Source: Coffea arabica | Taxonomy: Eukaryota; Streptophyta; Magnoliopsida; Gentianales; Rubiaceae | Reading direction: 5' to 3' | Assembly: GCF_036785885.1 (NCBI RefSeq) | Contig: NC_092329.1 | Coordinates: 7,750,001 to 7,814,000 of the forward strand | Length of the DNA stretch: 64,000 bases | Shown here: one piece after another, positions 49,281 to 61,265 of the stretch | Numbering within the stretch: the first letter of the stretch is position 1 | Layout: every line of letters begins with the position of its first letter | Notes under the pieces: model-generated | Told to the model about the DNA's origin: nothing | Seen by the model: only the letters and a program-made list of their open reading frames with translations | Databases searched by the model: none | Program-made: the position numbers and the translations under genes

Positions 49281-50384
49281 TCACCTCTTCCAACTTCGAC
49301 TTCTTGATAGTGAATCTTTAATCCCACCAACAACCCAAGTTTCTTTTGCTATATCAGAAGAAAATTTGTAGAAATCAGCAGTGCCACATCTCATCACAAC
49401 TAAGTTATCCTTCCGCTTCTTCTCTTCTTCAATGGCTAGAACCTCAGCCCTTTTACCATCTTCTTGCTCCTTTGTTTGCTTCTCATGATCATGATCATCG
49501 TCATCATCATGCCTTTCCTCTTCTTTATCATCATTATCTTCTTCCTTTTCTTCTAGCCTGGTTTTCGCGGGAGCAGATCGACAGCGCATGAGCAATAATG
49601 CATTCGGTGGAGGAGCACAAGGTGCTTCAGTGGCTTCTTCTTTAATCAATTTATTGTCTGTCTTGACCAACTCAGTCTTATTAGTGCTGTTGTTTTCTTG
49701 AAGAACCATGAACCATTTGGAGAAAACAGTTCTTGAAGATTCACTATCATGATCGTCACTTGCATCTTTGCCAAGATGGTTATTTTGATGGTGATCTTGG
49801 TGGCATTCGTCATCATCTTCATCAACGTCATCTTCATCATCAGAAGTGATTGAAGTCGAAGGAAATGCACCGAAGCATCGAAAATCGAATCGAATGCTTC
49901 TTAAGCATGTTAAGAACTGCATGACATCCTTCTTGAATCCTAGTGCTTCAGCCCAACCTGGTCTCTTCTTGTGTTTTGATTTATTGTGTAGCCTCTCAAT
50001 CTCTTCCATGACAGATTGCCAATTCTTGCATGAGCTGGCTTTAGGCTTTACTTTGATTTGGCCAGCACAAGTGACTTTTGGTGATGTTGGTTCATCAATC
50101 TCCTTGCTCATTGGCTTGTTTTTGGCCCACAGGATTGGGCTTGCTTGGCCTGCAACTCCATTTCTTGTGCTAGATTTCTTTATTAGGTGGTGGCGGTGGT
50201 TGTGATGATGGTGGCTGTGCGGGTGGTGGTGCTGGTGCTGGTGGTGGTTGTGCTGGCGTTTGCTTGGTTCTGAAGGCCTAGCTGGACTGCAAATTGGCTT
50301 TGGCATTAGTGTCAGATGGGCTCTAGATGGAAAACATACTAATAGATCTGTGGAGGGAGGCCCTTTGCCTTCTCTGCTTTTCAT
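49281..50384 (-). CDS. Conserved plant protein of unknown function, His-rich (At1g78110-like)
   Basis: An intronless frame of 367 residues with a clear ATG at 50384 (MKSREGKGPPSTDLLVCFPS). Conserved-looking blocks are the N-terminal LVCFPSRAHLTLMPKPICSP, SPKVTCAGQIKVKPK (about 100-114), the stretch KKRPGWAEALGFKKDVMQFL with LRSIRFDFRCFGAFP (about 140-177) and NALLLMRCRSAPAK (about 260-273). Between them lie a His cluster (residues about 45-67), acidic runs and a second Asp/His/Glu-rich region (about 280-310). No enzymatic motif or membrane segment is visible. The His and acidic clusters could bind metals. By position it corresponds to Arabidopsis At1g78110, which has no established function. 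No biochemical role can be given. Confidence 0.88.
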   Translation of the reverse strand: MKSREGKGPPSTDLLVCFPSRAHLTLMPKPICSPARPSEPSKRQHNHHQHQHHHPHSHHHHNHRHHLIKKSSTRNGVAGQASPILWAKNKPMSKEIDEPTSPKVTCAGQIKVKPKASSCKNWQSVMEEIERLHNKSKHKKRPGWAEALGFKKDVMQFLTCLRSIRFDFRCFGAFPSTSITSDDEDDVDEDDDECHQDHHQNNHLGKDASDDHDSESSRTVFSKWFMVLQENNSTNKTELVKTDNKLIKEEATEAPCAPPPNALLLMRCRSAPAKTRLEEKEEDNDDKEEERHDDDDDHDHEKQTKEQEDGKRAEVLAIEEEKKRKDNLVVMRCGTADFYKFSSDIAKETWVVGGIKDSLSRSRSWKR

Positions 50385-51557
50385 TTTGCCTTCTTCTTCC
50401 TCTTGCTCCTCTAGTTGCTCTTCTTATTGCTAGTTACTATGGCTTTAGATCTTGTGCTTGATGAACTGTTTATGCGAAATTTGATGCGTGGGGTTTGAGT
50501 AGTGCTTTGGTTTGATGAGATTTAAAATAAATGTGAGAGAGGCAAAGCACTGACAGCTTTCCTTTTATAACTTTTTGTTTATGAATTATGTGTCCTTCTT
50601 CTTTACCATCTTTAATGTTGATTTTGTTGCAATCCCACTCCTTTTTGCTCTCTTTATTTAAAATAGGGTCACTGGTCTAATACCGAACTTCTTCCTTAGC
50701 CTTTGCTTTTTTGACAAACCAAATTAAATAAAGCAAGAGAAAAATGAAAAGTTGATGCCCACGAGCCTTGTTTCATGATCCAATCATGCCTAGCTCTCAA
50801 CTTTAAAGTGAGCCCATGCCAGTTAAGGGTCATGCTAGCCATAGTGCTTTCCTAGCCCTGATTTCGCACAAATTGTTCCAACCAGCCAACAACCAAACAA
50901 CTCTTTATTTCTTTACCAAATTAACCTTTAGATTATAAAATGGCTTTGGTGAGCTCAAATCCTAGGAGGGACTTCTTCAGCGGAAGATAATCATCGAATC
51001 TCATTCAATCTTAATTATATTTGTGTAGCAAATCAGTGCCTGCACACCTCTTACTGCATTTGTTAACGCGTTAGAAGTATGCACTAAAAGAGAAGGCATA
51101 TAACTACAATCTAGTCCGCATTCTCCACAAATACTCTGGCAGAGAAGAGAAAAGGGTGCCAAAAGTTTAGCTAGATGGTAACAAAATGTGGAATTACTAA
51201 AGTGATGCGCATGCCATAATGAAGGGATGGCCCCCAACCCATAACTGCATCTTGCTTTAGGATTAGACTTCTCAACTTTTGGGTTTGGTCCTTCCACGAA
51301 GTTTTTTGTCACTTTAAATTTTGAGATAGGGAAAAAAGGGCAGGTCCCGCCTTGTGGCTTGGACAAAGGGTTGGCAACTATTTTTTCAGGCAATTTCCTC
51401 CCATTAATGCCTTCAAATGGATGTCTTGACACTGTTTAGTGTCTTTCGAAACAGTGATTCAAGGTCTTCAGGCACTGTCCATGTTCTAAAAGGCTTCCAA
51501 TTCCAGCCACAAAAGAATTTCATATCACGTTACCTATACCTTCTGCAGTTGCCCATA
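50385..51557. other. Promoter side of the His-rich gene and spacer
   Basis: The first part holds the leader of the minus-strand gene. The 143-codon minus frame at 51001-51432 begins with GTG only and shows no family resemblance, so it is not called. Confidence 0.45.
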
Positions 51558-51573
51558 TTATATCATGTTAGTT

Positions 51574-51811
51574 TTTTTTTTTTTTTTTTGTAAGCAACGA
51601 TACATTTGTATATCCTAATCTAGGAGGGAGGGGAAGCCTAAGGAGGCTGTGGTAGGAAGCTAGTGGATATACAGACCCAACTAGACCAAGGGAGTGCTCT
51701 GACACAACCCTTAGATTTTTTTCGCTGCAGGTGAGATTTGAATCATCACCTACAGCCCAAGGAGGGACTTAAGCCCCTCCCTGGTGACCACTGAGCCATT
51801 GGGCCAGTGGT
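51574..51811 (-). mobile_element. tRNA-derived SINE (family A), reverse orientation
   Basis: On the minus strand AATGGCTCAGTGGTCACC (A box) and GATTCAAATCTCACC (B box) are followed by the family A body (CACTCCCTTGGTCTAGTTGG, shared with 16352-16587), TATCGTTGCTTAC and an A-run. The 16-bp target duplication TTATATCATGTTAGTT lies at 51558-51573 and 51812-51827 and is perfect, implying a fairly recent insertion. Confidence 0.9.
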
Positions 51812-51827
51812 TTATATCATGTTAGTT

Positions 51828-54800
51828 ACTTTAAGAGAATTTGAGGTTGCAATTCTCAGGTTGGAAAAAAGCCTTACACATTGTCAGTGAATGAAGAGTT
51901 GGACACTAGTTTGTTGCCAGAGGCAAATGTGACACATAGGAAACCAGTTCAGATGTTTGATTAGGTTGAATACAAAAAGTGGATACATATGGCACCCATT
52001 TTCCTTGGTTAGAGGAGGCAAAATGTCTAATTTTCCTCCCCAATCAGCAAACACTGAAGTTCAATCCAACACAACAGAAACTGTTGCAATTGCTTCTTAC
52101 TGCCGTTTAGCATTATCTATTTTACCTCTGGCTTTCGAATCTGCTGCTGGTATATCCCTGTCCAGAAATGACAGAGACAACGCAACCCCTCCCCTCCTAA
52201 AAAAATAAGAACATAAGTAAGTAAAGAATCTTTTTCAGGACCCTGAAACTTCTCAACTTTAAAGAGGTTGCTGACTTTTGGTGTTGAGCTTTATAAAGAG
52301 GGGTAGGCATTAAAAGCACGGGGGCCAACGGGAGCAGGAAAGCCTGAGAACAAATGCAATGTACAATAAAATAGGTCACTATAAACTTTTGTTAAGGTGC
52401 ATGCCCATGGACATGTAGGGTTGGAAGAAAATGGTTGGAACTCAGAAATTGAGAGGTCTGTGCTTTGAGGTAGCACTCCTATTTGGCAATGCGGGAGGTG
52501 GATAGATGATGTAAAGTTAGTTCCCTCAAGATTCCTTCCTATCAGGAAAGGACTGGGAAAAATAATGCAGCATTATAGCATATTGTAATGTAACCACCAA
52601 TGTGGTACTTAGTATTATCTGAGGGCCAATACATCTTGAGAAGATCCACAAAGTCTGGTGACCTAACTAACGAGTTGAGTTGTGTGAAATTTCTGATGAT
52701 GGACTTAAAAATGTGTTCTTTAAACCATGAAAAAACCATGTGATGTATTGTTTTAATCTTGTAGCTTCAGTCTGCTATATACACAGATGACTATTAGATT
52801 CCCCCCTTCATCATCATACCAAGCCTATAAATAGGGATCATGATATTCCATCAGAATGATATGATTTTGGTGATGGAATAATTTGATCCAATAATGCAGT
52901 TAGTTGGCTAGGAGATAACAAGGTTCTGTAGTTTTAAGCCTGCAGGTAAAGCAAACTAAAAGCTCCCAACTTCATGCCAGAATCATTATTATTGTCAAAT
53001 ACACTTAAAAATATAACATCAGCTCACTTGTTAGACTATTGAATTTTAGTTTAATTGGGGGCTCCTAACTGACATTACTTCTAATTAGTTCCAAGTGTCA
53101 ATATATTATAAAAAAAAAAAAAAAAAGTGGCAAAAAAGAAGGATTAAAGGTATGATCCCCCATCTGCCAACGCATATTTGACAAGTCATTTTGGATTCTT
53201 ATACCTACACCATTTACAATGCTATTCCATCTTCTTTTTTTTAATCTTTTTATTGGTGTAGTAATGATGCAAGGTGTTATTTATGCCGTAACTACGGATT
53301 ACAGGACCCAAAATCTTCTTTAAAATAATAGTCCTCTGTTGTTCCGTGTACGCTAGGTTTCCTACAACCGGGATTTTCTCAAGGTCAAGCGTATAAATTG
53401 CTCTAGTTTAGTCTACCTAATCATTGCATATGTGGTCCAGAGCAGTTTAGAATGAGCAGCTCCATAGATCCACAGAAAGAAAAACTGTGGCAAAAAAAAA
53501 AAAAAAGAAGAAAGAAAGCCCTGTAAATTTCCAGCATTAACCTGAATTCTCCGGTTGACGTGGTGAGTGGTATATAAGCCAACTAATGGTGGTTTTTTGA
53601 GGTCAAGTTGAAAGAAAAAGAGATGAATGACTTGCCATTTTTGGCCAAACTGCCATGAGTGGAATTGTTGCTGGTAATGCGAGTAGAGTTGCTCCATGCA
53701 CCGGCAGTCCAAAAAAGTTTATAATCTCCCGATGCAATTGTAGCCATTTCTGGGGACAAATATAATTAGTCCCACTAACACGGGGGGGTGGGTTGTTCAC
53801 TTGTTCTTGACATTGCCCATCAATGATTTTCTGATGCCTGCAGAATTAAGACAAAGTATATAAGTTTAAGCAGGAATAAAAAATGTTTGAGGAAATTGTG
53901 ACATTGATTTTGCATGGAAGAACGAACAAATTATATGTTGAATTTTGTCAGATTTCATGAAGCCAGTTGGCTTGTTAACTTGTGAAGGTATGTTGGACAT
54001 GGAGCAGGGGCAGCTACTCTTGTTTCTTCAAATTCCTGTTCCAGCAATACATTTAAATCAAACTTGGTTGTCTTGTTTTGAACCCACGAATGAATGATCG
54101 ATTACAACAAATCTTCGTGATATGCTCCTGTTATCTGCGTATTGAAATCTAAAGGATCCACAAGATATTAGGTAGAGAAATAACTGGCTCCGAGACAAGT
54201 TTGAAGAAAGAAGTAAGATTCAGTTCTGGGCTTATTGAAATGACTAGGCTTAATCTTACTTACATGACCTAGCCCTCGCATTTGATATCTGTACGGTTCG
54301 CTGTTGACATTTTCCATTTTCTTTTTCTTTTGAATAATAAGTTTTTTTGTCAAAAAGAAAAAGAAAATTCTGCAAATGCACCTATTACTGTAGATATTCC
54401 AAATCCTGTTTAATTTGTATGTCATAGTTGAAGAAGAAACTCTGTCATTAGTGCAGGTTTATTGAATGAAATGGTCAAAAATAAGAAGTTGAAGAAGAAA
54501 TTGGGCTTCCTCCGTGGATCTGGCTTTGAGTTCACACACGAAAGAAACTAGGCTTCAGCCTAGTTCTTACTCAGCCTAGCCCGCAGCACATTGATGTTTT
54601 AGTTTAAGAAATTACTGCAAAAGAAAGTATTTCTGAGCTGATATCTTAGATGGATTAGGGCCTCTCACAAATTGAGTTATGGCTTATTCAAATGCGTTTA
54701 TGTAATTCTTGCTATATTTAATGTAAATTCATACAATTTATATGTAATTAGCAATGTAATTGTATGAATTGATAGATCCAAATTTACACTTAAATTATAT

Positions 54801-55470
54801 AAATTCATAATAAAAGTCATAAGAATTACATCAATCGATTTAAACTGGAACTCAACTTGTAAGGTCATGATCCATTTTAGATTCCATAACTCGTGAGTTA
54901 TTGGGCAAGTTCCTTTAATAATTAATAATCAAAGGAAACCATCTTTTTCCTGAAAAGAAAACAATTTGATCTATTAAATTTCATATCATACACCTTTAGA
55001 ATATAATCTGTTTTTTCATTATTATGAAACAAAAAACTCAATCTAACAAACATCTCGATTAAAAGGAGTAACAGAAATTTATAAAAAGACAAATACTTAA
55101 TCATCAAACCTTAGAAAGAATCTAGCATAGGCATGGCATTTTGTTTAAACAAAGTAATAAAAAAATGGATTTTTATATCAAACAAGTAAACATTAGTGAG
55201 TTGGGAAAGCTTTGGTTCAGTGGCTAAAATTAAAATCTTAAAATGAATTTCTACTCTCTCGATTCCCTCTCCTTTTTAAATTCCACCTCTTCCGCTGTTA
55301 AGAAAAAAAAAATGATTAGTGAATAACCTAATAAATCAAATTACTCCATTTAATTTTTAAAGTATGCGGGACTGAAATGAAGATTTGCCAGATACACCAA
55401 TTACAAGTTTAGCAACTAAAAATTTTCATGAAGTTAGTTAACTCCTAATCCCCAACCCCATAAGCAAATT
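51828..55470. other. Spacer, no gene seen
   Basis: A mix of unique-looking AT-rich DNA and poly-A tracts (53110-53126, 53491-53505). A frame at 51957-52208 lacks family resemblance. Nothing further is supported. Confidence 0.45.
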
Positions 55471-55479
55471 AAAAAAACA

Positions 55480-55700
55480 AGTTTTTTGATTCCTCAATTT
55501 TAAAAAAGAGAGGGGGTGGTGGTAGGTGATGTAAAATTTAAAAAAAAAATCCTAAAAAAATTATAAATTATAATAAAAATTTAAAAATACATTTTAAAAA
55601 TATCTCTAAAAATAATTCAAAAAACATTTGCAGTATTTTTCATATATACAGTTACAGTTTGTTTTTGAAAAATATCTCCAAAAACAACTAATCAAAACCA
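55480..55700. mobile_element. Partial TIR element related to 37779-38470
   Basis: It shares the words GTGGTGG, TAAAATTTAAAAATA, CAAAAACA and an ACAGTTACAG motif, in the same order, with the right half of the element at 37779-38470. The left terminus is missing. It sits directly upstream of the mTERF gene's promoter region. Confidence 0.45.
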
Positions 55701-55767
55701 AAATAAAATAAAATAAAAAGGCCGGCCAATTCAATTAGCCGTTCTCTCTCTCCGGAACCAATCCCAA

Positions 55768-55816
55768 AAACCCTAGCAAAGCCCATTTCCCTCAACCCTG
55801 AAGTGAACCCTAAACC
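55768..55816 (+). promoter_or_regulatory. Two telo-box motifs upstream of the mTERF gene
   Basis: AAACCCTAG at 55768-55776 and AACCCTAAACC at 55806-55816 match the plant telo-box (AAACCCTAA), often found near the start sites of genes for translation and organelle biogenesis. Their position 170-220 bp before the ATG fits the leader or core promoter. Confidence 0.5.
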
Positions 55817-55989
55817 GTGAAAATATGTTACTGAATCTCAAGTTGGTGCAGTTTCTTGAGCAAAGGAAGCTACCAATCTGAAAGGCATTCGAGATCCTGG
55901 TATTTTATTTCTCTGCCAACTCACGTTCTTTCTTTTGCTTGTTTTCCTTCTGGATTTTTGTTACCTTTGTCAATGAATTTATCAGCAAA

Positions 55990-57198
55990 ATGACAATTCA
56001 TTTATGTAAAAGCTTAATCTTTCATTCTCTCAAAAACCCTGCACATCTCATCCATAAACCCTATGGCCATGGGGCTTTCTCTTTATCTGTCCTCTTCTTT
56101 TCATCCTTAAAAGAAAAAACCTCAAGAATTCTTAACCCAAAAATCATTGCCCTGCTGAGAAAACATGATTTTTCATCTGAAGCTGCTACTACTGTGGCCT
56201 ATAAATTAGCTCAGCTGAAAATCCCACAAAAATATGGTTATATACAAAAGTGGGATTCGGTATTATCATTCTTAAAAGATAGTGGCTTTTCAAGAGCCCA
56301 CTTGGAAACACTCGTGAAAAAAGACCCTCAAGTGATATCTCTTAATCTTGATAAGTCTATCAAGCCCAAGATCAAGATTCTCCAGGATTTAGGCTTTTTA
56401 ACCCCTGATATTGCTGATATTATCTCAGTGGACCCTTGGATTTTAGGGCGTAGTGCTAATAATGCAATTGCTCCTTCGGTTATGGTTTTGAGGAATCTTC
56501 TGGGCTCTACTTCAGAAGTTGCTAAGGTGTTAAGGAATGCTGGTTTCGGGGTATATTTGAAATGTGATTTGGAGAAGACCATGGTTCCAAATATTCAAAT
56601 TTTGGAGAGTTGCGGGATTAGCAAACCTAGAATTATCAGAAATATATATATCTTTCCTAGGTTTTTAACACAGAGGCCACAAAGAATGAAGAAATTTGTT
56701 GAAAAACTCGAGAAGTTGGGATGTGATCCGAAATCCAAGATGCTTCTTCATGCCCTTCGGAGTGTGGCCTCAATGAGTCCTGTAGCCTGGGAACTTAAAT
56801 GGGATGCTTTCCGAGATTTGGGATTTTCGGAAGACAAAGTTCTATCAATGTTCCAGCGAAGACCACAGGCATTTTCTGTTTCCTGCAGGAAAATTAAGGA
56901 GACAGTTAATTTTTTTCTTGATTCTGGGGCGTATAATTTGGAAGATATATTTGACCAGCCCGAAGTGCTTACTTGCAGTATTGAAAAGAGGCTCAAGCCA
57001 CGGCTGAATGCTTTACAGATTTTGGAAACTAGGAATTTACTTAAGCAATGGCCTAGTCTGTCAACATTATATAAGACTTCCAACTCTTATTTCTTAAAGA
57101 AATTCATTTTCCCTTATGTAGATGAAGTTGATGAGTTTAACTTGCTATTAAAGGGTGCATGGGCTAAGGATATTTCCCAGTCTGATTATTCTAGATGA
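55990..57198 (+). CDS. mTERF family protein, organellar
   Basis: An intronless coding frame of 402 residues. The ATG at 55990 (MTIHLCKSLIFHSLKN) is chosen because the open frame before it has no ATG and it heads a basic, Ser/Leu-rich presequence typical of organelle import. It is followed by the degenerate leucine-rich mTERF repeats of about 30 residues: VLSFLKDSGFSRAHLETLVK, KIKILQDLGFLTPDIADII, NIQILESCGISKPRIIRNI, KWDAFRDLGFSEDKVLSMF. mTERF proteins bind organellar nucleic acids and act in transcription, termination, splicing or ribosome biogenesis in mitochondria or plastids. The target organelle cannot be decided by eye; the presequence looks more mitochondrial. The specific member is not identified. 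Confidence 0.92.
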   Translation: MTIHLCKSLIFHSLKNPAHLIHKPYGHGAFSLSVLFFSSLKEKTSRILNPKIIALLRKHDFSSEAATTVAYKLAQLKIPQKYGYIQKWDSVLSFLKDSGFSRAHLETLVKKDPQVISLNLDKSIKPKIKILQDLGFLTPDIADIISVDPWILGRSANNAIAPSVMVLRNLLGSTSEVAKVLRNAGFGVYLKCDLEKTMVPNIQILESCGISKPRIIRNIYIFPRFLTQRPQRMKKFVEKLEKLGCDPKSKMLLHALRSVASMSPVAWELKWDAFRDLGFSEDKVLSMFQRRPQAFSVSCRKIKETVNFFLDSGAYNLEDIFDQPEVLTCSIEKRLKPRLNALQILETRNLLKQWPSLSTLYKTSNSYFLKKFIFPYVDEVDEFNLLLKGAWAKDISQSDYSR

Positions 57199-58990
57199 CA
57201 ATTTGACAGAAAGACTCGAGACCAGATCTTTGCCATCTTTCCACCTGACCACATTTGAAGTCTCTAAGTCAAACTGCAGCTGATCAAAAACTGTTTGTCT
57301 ATCCAAAAGTAAATGATTAGTGCTTCATGGCATCTCTTGTAAAGATTATAATCTTTCAAATCTTGTAATCTTGTAAGGATTGAGATGTTTTACTGATTTT
57401 TGCTAAAGATAGCCTGTTGATTAATCACTCTGTCTGATTATTGTTTAGTGCTCCAAGCTCTTTAATTAGTTCATGTAGGTGGGTGCATTATCTTCATGTA
57501 TATCTATTTGATACTTTGTATGCAGTCTCCAAAACATGAGAAAGATAAAACTGTGTTCCTTTTATTGTTGTCTTTCAAGTTCAGTGAGTAATATCATAGA
57601 CGTGGATGTTATAACGTTGAGATGAGTGCTAGGATGTACCCTTGCAAGAAACAACCCTGCAGATACTTCCAATCATGCACTTTTGGCAAGATAAAAGATG
57701 TGCTCTCTTGTTGCATCCTCATATAAATTCCGTTCAGCAACTGACGACACTTTTTGCCATCAATGACTTTTGAGGTGACAATAATTGGAATGATATCAAT
57801 ACAGATGTAACTGGAGGTTCATCTGAAACTTTGCTGGCAAGGGATTCTTTTCTTTTTTTAGCAGAATTGTGATATTAGGAAGTAATGGCTCTTTGTTTAA
57901 CTGCAGGCGAATTGTTAGTCACCATTGACATTGAGAAGTTCTTCTTAACTAGTCACAAAGTTTAGAATCTGGTTATCCTCCGGTATCAGTACATGTGAAC
58001 ATTCGAAACTTTGAGATTTTCATGCAGAAACAAGGATTTTGTACTCATCGAGAAGTGCATTTTATTAAACTTCTGCCCCTTTGGAACTGTAATCTACCAG
58101 ATCCCCTACATTCAGCAACATAGCATCTACTTACAACTACTTGATGGCTTCTTGATTTCTGAGTACTATAAAGCGTTCTTGTTTTTCTCCTTAACCCGTG
58201 TTGAGATCTTTTTCCTTAAATTGCAACTCATTGTGCTCAAGGCTTTCCTTAAACTTGCCATGGTTTATGCTAGGTTTTCTGAGAAATTGAGATTTGGAAA
58301 CGGGACTCGTGTGACGCTATACTGAAGCGCAGAAGTTCAAGTACTTGGTTGTGATTCCATTGTCTTGCATTTGTTCTCTCCAGAGGAGATCGTAACTCCA
58401 TGAGTTCAAGTGCCACTGAAGAAATAGCAATATAAGAGTGAAAGAAGGCTCCTATTTCTTGTCAGTATAACAATCGTCTCTGTTTTCAATAGCGAATTTA
58501 ACCAGACACAAGTAGGGAAGGATAGCTGCTCATACAGATACCTGCTTTTACTTTGATTTACCTTGTATAGAAATTCGAAAACCCAAGAAGGACAAAGATC
58601 TGCGGCACCGGTAGAGCGTATGGGAGAGATTGTGAAGACGTAAAAGCAACTGCTGGCAAAGAGTCAGGAAAGGTGCTTGATTCACTTAGCAGTCAATTTA
58701 TCCTCAGCTTTCTGAATTTTCCAAGTGTGTTTTCATTTTTATCGTAGCGTGTTTGTGTGTGTATGTGTGCGAGTGCATCATCCTACATTGCTTCCTTAAG
58801 TATTACAGTAAGGCATGACACGACTCCATTACATCAGAAAAACCAAAGTTTGCAAAGAATGTGGAGCATTCCATAAGAATGACCATGTCTGCCCAAGAAC
58901 GAGCCCGAAGGCTTATCTAATAACCACTACTATAACCCTTGTTTCAAAAGCCGGCCGTCCAGTTGATATATAGTCTTTGAGACTTCCCGG
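57199..58990. other. 3' flank of the mTERF gene, no other gene seen
   Basis: The composition is less AT-rich than most spacers and a 104-codon frame exists at 58011-58325, but no family is recognised. Some of this may be a long, possibly spliced 3' UTR of the mTERF gene. Confidence 0.4.
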
Positions 58991-59909
58991 TGGCTGGAAG
59001 CACCTTGGCTTGCTGCTATGCAGTTGTGGGGAGAACCGGAGAAACAAAATGTTAAATAGACTTTATGGGCAATGATCTGTGTGTATTTATTGACACATGG
59101 TTATGGTCGATTCGTACTTTAAGCTTTAATGGTACTCGAGTTTCGAGGATAGATTAGTTTCCGTTGCATGTAGTATTAGATAGTATATTGTTTTAGAAAA
59201 CATTGCCAATTGAGACTACATGTTAAATTTTGTCAGATCAGATTTCTCTGAGTCATGTCTGGGAGGCATGATTGATTGTTATTCTCGTACAGTGGAACAT
59301 AATCATTGGTAATGATGTACTGCTATCATGGTTTTCTTGTGGTTTACTCTTTATGAGCAGCTTCAGGTATGATTATTAGGTGGACGTTGCTATTTCCTTT
59401 CATGGCCCAGTCCTTTGGTAAAGGATGCTTAATGCTTTCAATCTGATGTAAAACACTAGTTGGCTAGTGAGTCGAGTTATTCATAACACAATTAGCAAAT
59501 ACTACTACTGCATCCTTCCTTGGAATTCTTGCCAACATTTTGCTTGAAAAGATTTTGTATCGATGAATATCAAAAACAAAAAAAAAAAAGTATCTGAATT
59601 GTCGGAAGTGCGGCAACACTTTCCTCACCTAAATGGCCAAGATTAGGTGGTGAACATTTGATGGCCTTATTATTCTCAACAAAAAGTTCCGACAGTGCAA
59701 AGCAAAAGCAAACCACTTCCCTAGCTAAATCCTAAGCTGCTACGATTATGATATGTATATCAGGGAAAAGATCAACCAGGTCAATGACTAAAACTGCAAG
59801 GATTATGACATGTATATCGTAGAATGTCCAAAACCAACTCCACAGTGTCTTCAGTAGCACAATTAAAGCAGCTATAATCCCAAATTGCAATGAATAACAG
59901 CAATTTAGA

Positions 59910-60097
59910 GTCCCTTGAGTTGGTGAATGTCTTCCTATCAATTCGGGTTCGAATCTCTTCCGGAATATCTATCCGTTGCACAGGATTTGTCTGGTGCGTC
60001 TTACCCCTTCGTGCGGTTTGTGAGCTGTTGCGTGGGATAGGATTTATTCAGTGCACACTCTCAGATAACAGCTGCGGGTTCCCTTGCCAAAAAAAAG
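59910..60097 (+). mobile_element. tRNA-derived SINE (family C, Au/TS-like)
   Basis: A-box-like TTGAGTTGGTGAA, B box GGGTTCGAATCTC, a body with GTGCGGTTTGTGAGCTGTTG, then GCTGCGGGTTCCCTTGCC and an A-run. The target duplication AGCAATTTAGA (59899-59909) and AGCAATTCAGA (60098-60108) differs at one base. The body resembles a SINE type widespread in flowering plants. Confidence 0.85.
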
Positions 60098-61154
60098 AGC
60101 AATTCAGAAACTCTTCGTGACAGAAACAGCGAACAAGAACATGGAAAATACTTGAGATTTTCGGCAAACAAGAGAGAGCATCAAACTTGTACAATCCCAT
60201 CAAAGCAAAAATTAAAACTGAAATATATAATACGAATTACAACTGCTCCAAGTCATCAATAACCACTTCAAAGATCTATCTATTAGAATCCGAAACATAG
60301 CACATCCCTGTGGAAGCACCTAGGCAGGCTGCCACGATGTTTTTGGGAGGGGGGAGAAAGCAAAATGTTACAGAGGCTTTATGTGCAGTCATCTGTATTC
60401 ACCGATACATGTACGGTTATGGTCAGTTCGTACTCTTAAGCTTTTATCGGTACTTGAGTTTTGAGGATAGATTTAGTTTCCGTTGCATATTGGCTTCAGC
60501 ATTGCTCCGACCCTGTGGTGTTCTAATGTCTATACTTGAATAGGAAAGAGACATGATGGCACGTACAACTGCATACACAGAGACGGCACTGATTCTGCTG
60601 ACCCCAGTTTTTCACTTCATTGCCGCAGAGATGGAGATCCAAGTCACGAATTTTAATGCAACTCTTTTTGCCCCCATGGATTTATGTTTCAGACATGTAA
60701 AATATCTAATTAAAATTTTGTTTTAGCAAATATTATTGCCAATCGAACAATATGTTGGATTTTGAGGGATCAGATTCTTCTGGGGACCAGCTCTTTGAAA
60801 ATTCTTTCCCTTTCAGGAGTCATGATCGATTGTTTTTCTCGTACAGGGGAACATAATCATCTGTAATGATGTATCACGGTTTTCTTCTGTTTTACTCTTA
60901 TGATGAGCAGCTTAAGTTATAATTGAATGCCTTTATCCTTCCCGCAATCTCAGGTGGACGTTGCTATTTTCTTTCATTAAAGGTTGCTGAACATTCCTCC
61001 CCTTTTTTTTCTTTTTTTTTTTTTTTTGCAGTAGAAATGCGGAACCTTCCTTCAATAGAAGAAATCTGTTTGTTTATGCCCCCACCCGTGTGTCATCTCG
61101 AATCTACCCTGTGGCCTGCTTTTACAGATTCAGTCGTTTCTTTTCTAAACTATA

Positions 61155-61265
61155 TATATATATATATAGAGAGGGAGACTTTTCTTTGTGTAAATAGAAA
61201 ATCTCGAACTCAGACCTCTAATTTACACTCTCTCCCTGCGCCACCCACCCAACCAGCCCTCCCCA
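61155..61265 (-). mobile_element. Short tRNA-like SINE with (TA)n tail
   Basis: On the minus strand GGTGGCGCAGGGAG (A-box-like) and GGTCTGAGTTCGAG (B box) are followed by a short body and a TA-repeat tail. It is flanked by TTTTCTAAACTATA (61141-61154) and TTTTGTAAACTATA (61266-61279), 13 of 14 bases equal. It lies within copy B of the tandem duplication only. Confidence 0.65.

Noticed and set aside
51001-51432. 143-codon minus-strand frame
   Set aside because: It starts with GTG, has no ATG in good position, no family resemblance and overlaps nothing that supports a gene.
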